A stretch of DNA of 38,849 bases, from NCBI GenBank assembly GCA_037178675.1, contig JAYMGJ010000442.1:1-38849 (forward strand). Direction: 5' to 3'. Source of the stretch: Scleroderma bovista. Taxonomy: Eukaryota > Basidiomycota > Agaricomycetes > Boletales > Sclerodermataceae. How positions within the stretch are numbered: position 1 is the first letter of the stretch; each line of letters begins with the position of its first letter. The translations under genes and the position numbers were made by a program. This document shows positions 31,575 through 38,849 of the stretch, piece after piece. The notes under the pieces are model-generated. The model saw nothing but the letters and a program-made list of their open reading frames with translations, had not been told where the DNA came from and ran no database searches.

Positions 31575-32765
31575 TAAATTACTGTGCTGACTACCAAAAA
31601 TGTGGACCATTGATTAGGCAATATTGTGTACTGTTGGTGTGATAGTGTTGACTACCAAAGATATGCAGCTTGGATTATCTAATGTTGTGTTCTATTGGTG
31701 TGGTAGTGCTGATTACCAAAAATGCGGACTATTGATTAGCCAATGTTGTGTAGTGTTGTTGTTGTAGTGTACTACCAAAAATGTGTAGTATTGATTACCT
31801 AATGTTGGGTACTCTTGGTGTGGTAGTGCTGATTACCAAAAATGCGGACTATTGATTGGCTATTGTTGTGTAGTGTACTACCAAAAATGTGTAGTATTGA
31901 TTACCTAATGTTGGGTACTCTTGGTGTGGTAGTGCTGATTACCAAAAATGCGGACTATTGATCAACCAATATTGTGTGGTGTTGTTGTAGTGTACTACCA
32001 AAAAAAGTGTAGTACTGATTACCTAATGTTGTGTAGTATTGATGTGATAGTGTTCATTATCAAAAATGCGGACTGTTGATTAGCCAATATTGTGTAGTGT
32101 TGTTGTTGTAGTGTACTACCAAAAATGTGTAGTATTGATTATCTAATGTTTTGTACTGTTGGTGTGGTAGTGTTGATTACCAAAAATGTGTAGCTTGGAT
32201 TACCTAATGTTGTGTACTGTTGGTGTGGTAGTGCTGATTACCAAAAATGCAAACCATTAGCCAATGTTGTGCAGTGTTGTTGTTGTAGTGTTGATTACCA
32301 AAAATGTGTAGCTTGGATTACCTAATGTTGTGTACTGTTGGTGTGGTAGTGCTGATTATCAAAAATGCGAACCATTAGCCAATATTGTGTAGTGTTGTTG
32401 TTGTAGTGTACTACCAAAAATGTGTAGTATTGATTACCTAATGTTGGGTACTCTTGGTGTGGTAGTGCTGATTACCTAATGTTGTGTAGTGCTGATGTGA
32501 TAGTGTTCATTACCAAAAATGCGGACTGTTGATTAGCCATTATTGTGTAGTATTGTTGTAGTGCACTACCCAAAATCTGTAGTGTTGATTACCCAATGTT
32601 GTGTAGTGTTGATTACCAAAAGTGCGGACTTCTGATTAGCCATTATTGTTTAGTGTTGATTACCAAAAATGCGGACTATTGATTAGGAAATGTAGTGTAG
32701 TGTTTGTGTATTGGAGTTGATTACCAACATTGTGTAGTTTTCATTAACTAAATTCAGTAGTGTCA
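31575..32765 (+). repeat. ~60-bp alternating minisatellite
   Basis: About twenty monomers of roughly 60 bp. Two types alternate in much of the array: one with ACCAAAAATGCGGACTATTG and ATTAGCCAATGTTGTGTAGT, the other with ACCAAAAATGTGTAGTATTG and ATTACCTAATGTTGGGTACT. The higher-order unit is therefore about 120 bp, broken in places by deletions. The array is TG/AT-rich and non-coding. Confidence 0.85.
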
Positions 32766-33719
32766 ACACTTGATTACATAAGCTCTCCAAGCGCCACTAC
32801 TCCCAAAACATTACCATATTTGGTCAATAGTTGACTTCAAATATTCCCACCTTTGTTCTGGTACTTTTCTTCCCCTTCTGTGCTTCATCCCTGGTCCAAA
32901 TGTACTGTAAAAATGATTCTGTACATATTACCCTATATGATCACCATTGGACCCTCATCTAAATGTGCAAGGGGCTCTGTATCCCCAGAGAGTAGTGCAG
33001 GCTTAAAAACACCAAAAATGTTCGCATTTTTGATACATTCAACATATCAACTTAAAGAATGCATCCCCATACAGGGGATATATGTACCTACAACATATTT
33101 ACAGTCCACAGCATGGGATCCATGTCCTGGTGCGATGTTTTATGTTTTTCCTTTGCAAACATATCACCATGGCAGGCAATTACTAGGAGGTATGGTGGCT
33201 ACTGGATGGTCTCCAGTGGTATTACTATGCTATACCAAAGTCCCAATACAATCTAGTGAGCAGCTGACCACTCCAAGAGGAGCAGCATAGAAAACAGCAC
33301 TTTCATAACAATAGGTGCTGTATGATCCTCCAGATCAGGTATGCACAATATGACTATCTCAAAAGCTGGGGGATACCATACAGTAGTGGATACAATTTAC
33401 TCAAGTCAATACCGCTTGATGTGGGGGAGGGAAGGGCACAATAACATACAGAAGGCGTGGGAAAATACCACACAAAATGCGGAACAGTGCTGTACAGACC
33501 ATTACAGAATCTTGTGCGCTGTACATAGATTCGTACTGTATCCGCTGTCACACTCTGTATCACACTGTATCATTCTGTAGTCAAACTGGACAACCCTGTA
33601 TTCAATTGTAGCTACTACATTGTAATTTACTAAATGCCAATTGGTTCCTTCAATGCTGTCCGCTGTAGCATTGTCATCATCCCCATTCTTTGTCGCCATT
33701 GTACTGCTGTGGCACTGGC
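32766..33719. other. Single-copy-looking stretch with an uncertain ORF
   Basis: A plus-strand frame at 32853-33290 (145 codons; YILPYMITIGPSSKCARGSV, GAMFYVFPLQTYHHGRQLLG) is open but has no recognisable domain, intron or codon signal. I cannot tell it from chance. From 33300 to 33719 I see only short frames and TGTAC/TACAG-rich AT-leaning sequence. Confidence 0.3.
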
Positions 33720-34400
33720 CACGTGCGCATCGTCATCGTCATCGTCATCAATGCCGGTAGTGGTTGTGGTCACACAGCAGCGTGCGTGCTGGCGCTGGGT
33801 CGTCAATGCCGGTAGTGGTGGTGATCACATCGCAACATGTGTGCGTGCGGGCACTGGGTCGTCAATGTGAGTGGTGGTCATGGTCGTGTTGCAATGTGTG
33901 TGCGTGCAGACACTGGGTCGTCGACATGAGTGGAGGTGGTGATGGTAGTCTCATCGCAACATGTGTACATGTGGGTGCTGGGTCATCAACATGAGTGGTG
34001 GTGGTGGTTGCACTGCAGCATGCGTGCGTGCGTTCGTGTACGCTGGTACTGGGTCGTTGACACCGGTAGTGGTGGTAGTCACATTGCAACGTGTGTGCAT
34101 GCGGGCAGGGTCATCAACACGAGGGGTTGTGGTCGTGGTGGTCATGGTGGTCGTGCTGCAGCGTGTGTGAGTGTGTGAGTGCACACTGGCACTGGGTCAT
34201 CGATGCTGGTAGTGGTGGTGGTCGCGTCGCAACGTGAGTGCGTGTGGGTGTTGGGTCGTCAACGCAATTGGTGGTGGTGGTGGTCATGCCGCAGCATGTG
34301 TGCGTGCTGGCGCTGGGGTTGTCGCCCTCATCATCGTGGTGGTGATCGCGCCGTAGTGTGCGTGCGTGCATGCTTGCGCTGGGGTCATCCATCAGGAAAT
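33720..34400 (+). repeat. GTG-rich minisatellite, block 1
   Basis: Degenerate units of about 65-100 bp share CGTGCGGGCACTGGGTCGTC, then AATGCCGGTAGTGGTGGTGG, then a TCACATCGCAACATGTGTG-like end. Around ten units are visible. Frames of Val/Gly/Cys-rich or Thr/His-rich peptides result from composition. Confidence 0.75.
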
Positions 34401-34929
34401 CGATGAGAGTCTGCTCAACCTTTATATAGCATTACCATTTTTTCCATGTGTATCCACATGCATCATTCTGATATACACTTAGATCATGTCATATACATTC
34501 TGGTAGTGTTTTGAGTGATGGACATCTTTATCAGTCTACTTGATTATGATCAATTTAGACAGGTTGCTTCTTTTTATCATGCCAGATCACCAGTATACCT
34601 GCTGATATATATGACCAAAAACCCAACCCCTGCTAAATGTGTTCAAATGTATATATAATTATACCTGCTGATGTACATGCTCAGATAAGTTTCATTCTGA
34701 TGCTCCAGATCAGATTTATCAGAAAGTTATTACTGTCCCAGCTGTCCCAGAAGTACTCATACAAGCCAATAGTACCCATACCTTCATTGCCTGTACTTAA
34801 ATTTCAACCACCTTAATTCATTCAATATTCATCTTAATCAATTTATATTCAATTTTGTACAGTACAAAAGAATAAATATTGTACACTAATGGGGGCAGAA
34901 CAGAGACTAAATATATTATATACATTGAG
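34401..34929. other. AT-rich stretch, nothing recognised
   Basis: Between two repeat arrays. Contains TATATAATTATACC-like sequence near 34650 and (GTC)n onset near 34930. No long frame, repeat or RNA gene could be supported. Confidence 0.4.
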
Positions 34930-35695
34930 GTCGTCGTCGTCGTCGTCATCATCAATGGTTGCGACATCAATGCAGGTGGTGGGGGTAGTGGCAGCGGCCA
35001 CGTCGAGGTCGTCGTCGTCATTGCTGGTGTCGTGTCAACAACGCAGGTGGGGGGGTCGTTGTCGTTGTCGGTGCCTGGTGGTGGCCATGTTATCGACGCG
35101 GGTGGTAGCGGGTGGTGGTCACGTCACCGTCGTCCAGGTGGGGTGGTCGTCGACATTGGGGGTAGTGGTGGCATCGTCATCGTCAACATTGGGGGTGGTC
35201 ATCGTCGTGTCATCGACATTGGTGGTGATGGTGGTCACGTCATCGACATTGGTGGTGGGTGATCGCATCATTGACGACGTGGGTGGTGATGGCGGTCGCG
35301 TCGTCGTCAACTTGGAGGTGGTGGTCGCGGCATCGACAACGTTGGGGGTGGTCACGTTGTCATCATTGAGGGTGGTGGTGGTCGCATCATCGTCGACGTT
35401 GGGTGTGGTGGTGGCCGCGTCGATGTTGGTGGTGGGTGATTGCGTCGTCGTCAACGTGGGTGATGATGGTGGTCACATCGTCGTCGTCGACGTTGGGGGT
35501 GGTGGTGGTCGTGTCATTGACGACGTTGGGGGTGGAGGTCGCGTCGTCGTCGTCATCGTTGGGGGTGGTCGTCGTGTCGTCATCGACGTTGGTGGTGGTG
35601 GCTGCATTGTCATCGACGCAGGAGGTGGTGGCCGCGTCGTCGTTGATGCTGGTGATGGTGGTGGTCGACGCGTGGTGTGGTGGTGGTGGTGGTAG
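34930..35695 (+). repeat. GTC/GTG triplet-like array, G-rich on the plus strand
   Basis: Degenerate units near 36-39 bp (or multiples) built from GTCGTCGTCAACGTTGGGGG and TGGTGGTCGCGTC. A 268-codon plus frame (Val/Gly-rich, DVGGGGGRVIDDVGGGG) and minus frames (Thr/Asp-rich) are by-products of a triplet-based repeat. Confidence 0.8.
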
Positions 35696-35825
35696 AAGAC
35701 AGAGAGTGAGGAGACTTAGAGACATTTTTGAAGTGTGTGTGTGTGCGTGTGTTTGTGTACATGATTATATCAGCATATTCAACGATCAATATTTTCTAAG
35801 GCTTCACTACACGCCTCGTCCACAG

Positions 35826-36290
35826 CCATCTCACCACTACCACCACCAGTGTCGTCGACGCGACCACCACCATCAGCGATGACGACAATGGCCCCACCAC
35901 GGACGACGGCAACGACAATGGCCACCACCAGCGTTGTCGACCAGACAACAGCGACAACAGCCAACACCAACGTGACGACGACGACTACCCACCGACCATG
36001 ACCACGGCCTGCGTCGACGACGCGGTCACCATCCCACCGCCAGCGTCGTCGCGACCCGACAACGACCACACCACCTGCGTCGCAGCCACCATCCCACCAC
36101 GAATGTTGTCGTCGCGACCCGACAACGACCACCACCACCACCACCTGCATCGATGGCGCAGCAATCACCAACAACAACAACAACAACATCCAGCCCCCAA
36201 CAATGGCCACCCGCGCGATGACGATGACGACCCCCATTCCCATCCCTATCCCCAGCACCGACGGCGATGACGCAACGACTCCCATCCCCT
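35826..36290 (-). repeat. Same type of array in inverted orientation
   Basis: CCACCACCA, GTCGTCGCGACCCGACAACG and ACGACGACG words dominate, so the G-rich strand is now the minus strand. A 130-bp unrelated spacer (35696-35825, with a GTGTGTGTGCGTG run) separates it from the plus-oriented array. A (CAA)n run lies at 36170-36187. Confidence 0.75.
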
Positions 36291-36954
36291 CCGTACAAAC
36301 ATATTACTTAGCTATTTGTATTGTATTCGTAGTACTAATAAATTAATTTTTTACTGATATAATGGAGTGAGTGCCCTCTACTGGGTACACTGAACCAACT
36401 GGGGGAGGAGTGGACTGGACTTAGAGTTGGACAAACTGGCACAGAGTCAGTCACATGCTGTCAGCTAATTGGATGCTGATGGCCTTGTGCTCTTGCATGC
36501 TGGCTGGTCAATAATTATCATAGCATTACTATAAATGACACAATGACATCCATAGATATTCCTAGTTTAGATTAATAAAATTGTTGTACACTCATTATCA
36601 ATGGATGCCAGGATGATGACTGGCTGGTCAATATTTATCATAGCATTACCACACAATGACACAATGACACCCATAGGTATTCCTTGTTCAGACCAATAAA
36701 ATTATTACATACACTTTATCAATAGATATCAGACTGCAAGCTGGATGATAAGAACATAAAATGTCCCCCAGAAAGTATATATCCTCATCATAGGTGTATC
36801 TTCCTGTTATTGCAAGATCAAATATACATCTTTCTGACATCAATTGATCAGCACAAGATAATGGTTTCTAAGTAATTATCCATTTATATCATGCTGACTT
36901 CTATTTGTCAGATTTGTCTGGTCATACCAGCACCTCCCCAATTTCCTGATGTCG
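36291..36954 (+). repeat. AT-rich stretch with a ~120-bp tandem duplication (36498-36740)
   Basis: Two adjacent copies (about 36498-36616 and 36617-36740) share GGCTGGTCAATAATTATCAT, GACACAATGACATCCATAG and ACACTCATTATCAATGGAT-type segments with about 80-85 percent similarity by eye. The flanking bases show no gene. Confidence 0.7.
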
Positions 36955-37545
36955 CCGTCAACGGTAATGGTTGTGGTCATGTCTCAACATGCGGGTGAGT
37001 GGGCGCTGGGTTGTCAATGCTAGTGGTGGTGGTGGTCGCGTCGCAACATGCGTGCGGGTGGGCGCTGGGTCACCAATGCCAGTGGTGGGTGATGGTTGTG
37101 GTCGTGTCGCAGCATGTGGGCATGGGGGCAGGCACTGGGTCGTTGATGCCAGTGGTGGTGGTGGTCGCGTTGCATCCCTGCTGGTGCTGGGGTTGTCATT
37201 GCTAGTCGTGGTCGTGGCCGTGGTTGTGCCACTGCATGCGTGCGTGCTGGACTGGGGTCATTGTTGTTGCCAGTTGTGGTCGTGGTCACTTTGCAACGTG
37301 CATGCATGCTGGTGCTGGGGTCATTGAGACCAGTGGTGGCAGTGGTGGTGGTGGTAGATGTTGTTGTTGAGGTGGTGGCTGTCGTCGCCATTGTTTGGTG
37401 TGGTAAAGAGGGTGGTAGTCGGCACTGTGTTGGTGGTTGTTGTGTGGTGATTGTGGTTGTGGTCAGTGTTTTGGTCTTGGTTGTGGTGTTGTCGTCATCG
37501 CATTGTGGTGCCAGTCTCGGAGTCGGTCGGTGTAGGTGGCAGGGC
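36955..37545 (+). repeat. GTG-rich minisatellite, block 2
   Basis: The units (TGGGCGCTGGGTTGTCAATG, AGTGGTGGTGGTGGTCGCG, CGCAACATGCGTGCGGG) are of the same family as block 1 at 33720-34400. Towards the right end they degrade into GTGGTTGTGGT-like sequence. Confidence 0.75.
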
Positions 37546-38251
37546 TGCATGGTGTATGTGGGGTGAGTGTCCATGCAACAGGCTGGTAATAAAAGTTGTA
37601 AAAATAAAAAAACATACAAGAGGGGGGAATGATTCACACTGTATGGGCATAGGTACACGCAGAGGTCCTGTAACAATAGTTAGTATACAAAACAAAACAT
37701 ACCTGGAGGTGCGATTGTGCTGTGGTGGACAGCATTGTGCACGAAAAGTGCAAATTAATTACAGTGGCGGAGTGGGGGAGAGCAGTGGGGGTGGGGTAAG
37801 TGACAGGACAGGACTTAGTGAAACTTGTGAAAAAGTCAACGTACTGTGACATGCTGTGTCAGCGCTGCATTCCCATGGAACTGGGACCCTGTAGCAATGT
37901 ATGCTGTAAGTGCTGTCCCGAAACAAGGGATTTTCTGATGAACTTCATCAGCAAAATGATGTGTGTCTGAACATCCTGAGATTTGTCTGAGTGGCCTGGG
38001 TGTCTGACAATGCCTGGAAAATGTCTGGGATCAGGGCACACCCTGGAGCCAGGCTCCTTCAGACAAAATTCATACCCATGCAACAGGCATGGCAACAGGC
38101 ATATTTACAGACAGTTTCAGGTCATGGCCCTATGTATATACATAATTGAAAGTATCAAAGACAGCAAAGTATTAAAGTTGGTAAATAAAAATGCAGCCAG
38201 CAGCAAATTGTTGAGAAATGACAAACAGAACCAGGGCACCATTGGTGATCA
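37546..38251. other. No gene recognised; TGTCTG-rich segment near 37970-38070
   Basis: Short frames only. The segment with GATTTGTCTGAGTGGCCTGG and CTGACAATGCCTGGAAAATG resembles the CAGACA-rich stretch at 12416-12540 in word content but not in order. Confidence 0.35.
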
Positions 38252-38837
38252 TTGTCAGGTCACTGTCCGCGAGATAGTGACAGTGGTGGCTTCAAAGGGT
38301 CGACAAACGTGTTGAGCATGTTGAACAGCACTGAAACGGCCAGAATAGGCCATGGATTGAATGGTACGGGCACATACCTGGGTGCTGAGTGTCACAGAAA
38401 CCCCATGGATGGGTTGAACAGCAAGACAGATGCTCTGACAGGCCAGACGAGTGCTGTGAACACGTTGAACAGTGCTACAACAGCCAGTATGGACCACAGT
38501 GACAATGTGCACGTGTACCTGAGTGCTGGAGGCACAAGAGGATGCGTAGACGATTTGGATGGCTTTGGGAGCCACACGGACGCATCGATCGGGCACGGAG
38601 ACGTCCCAAGCATTGAGGACAATGCGAATACAGCTAAAAATGCACCAGCAGTCATTAGAAAAGAAGTGAAAACCACCAAACTTACTTATGGAGGATACAA
38701 TGCAGCACCCAGGTGAACCAAACAGCTTCGGAAACCCAATGGATATGTTGAACGTGCACACGGACGCACACATCTTTGGAAACAAGAGGAAACGGCTGAA
38801 AGTGATAGCAGAAACGTCAGAATGTGTCAAAAAGAGT
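38252..38837 (+). CDS. Hypothetical protein with degenerate internal repeats
   Basis: I do not recognise this gene. The frame is open from 38252, with the first ATG at 38318 (MLNSTETARIGHGLNGTG), to 38716. A second frame then reads NPMDMLNVHTDAHIFGNKRK and RLKVIAETSECVKKS to a stop at 38837. An in-phase removal of about 44 bp (38650-38693) would join the two, but its GTCATT donor is poor; a frameshift is the alternative. Segments NPMDGLNSKTDALTG, VDDLDGFGSHTDASIG and NPMDMLNVHTDAHIF resemble each other, so the protein is built of degenerate short repeats. The end has a basic cluster (NKRKR) that could be a nuclear localisation signal. Upstream exons may exist on the left. Confidence 0.4.
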
Positions 38838-38849
38838 TGAAGTCACAAA

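Noticed and set aside
34889..35695. 268-residue Val/Gly-rich protein
   Set aside because: It arises from a GTC/GTG triplet-like repeat; opposite-strand frames are also open.

Overview
The window looks like a transposon- and satellite-rich stretch of a filamentous basidiomycete genome, most likely an Agaricomycete (mushroom-forming fungus). The reasons are short GT..AG introns of about 50-75 bp, a chromodomain Ty3/gypsy element with an antisense spliced gene, a P-loop GTPase of a type expanded in Agaricomycetes, and LTR elements whose copies differ mainly by CpG transitions. I cannot name the species. Only one gene looks intact: a ten-exon GTPase gene on the minus strand at 8794-10480. No tRNA, rRNA or CRISPR array was seen.

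Layout. 1-233 is the 3' end of a long LTR (family B) that appears to sit inside a gypsy element (family A). 234-5912 is the rest of element A: a broken pol with chromodomain, a convergent antisense gene, a polypurine tract and the 3' LTR. Element A abuts an 81-bp minisatellite (5913-8735). Then come the GTPase gene, a hypothetical Cys/Lys-rich gene (11171-11843), a possible transposase relic (12126-12430) and GTG-rich degenerate repeats (13160-13790).

From 13895 to 26433 lies an old minus-strand gene territory cut up by LTR elements. A B-family solo LTR (14600-16688) separates two decayed gene pieces. A 7.7-kb non-coding LTR element (family C, 17668-25350, target duplication GATGC) splits a third gene, which becomes a clean three-exon reading frame when the insert is mentally removed. 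A C2H2 zinc-finger reading frame starts at 26124. It is cut by a second B solo LTR (26434-29396), which itself carries a solo A LTR (27384-28014, target duplication CATGG). It is cut again by a solo C LTR (29481-30758, target duplication GACAT).

The right third (30763-37545) is mostly tandem repeats: a ~68-bp minisatellite, an alternating ~60-bp array, two separated arrays of one GTG-rich minisatellite, and a triplet-like array that switches strand halfway. A repetitive hypothetical gene (38252-38837) lies near the right end.

The best candidates for something undescribed are the protein-like frame kept within two diverged copies of the B LTR, the C element built of ACTCCGG-bearing repeat blocks, the tandem triplication of a phase-neutral exon in the GTPase gene, and the dense nesting with readable target duplications.
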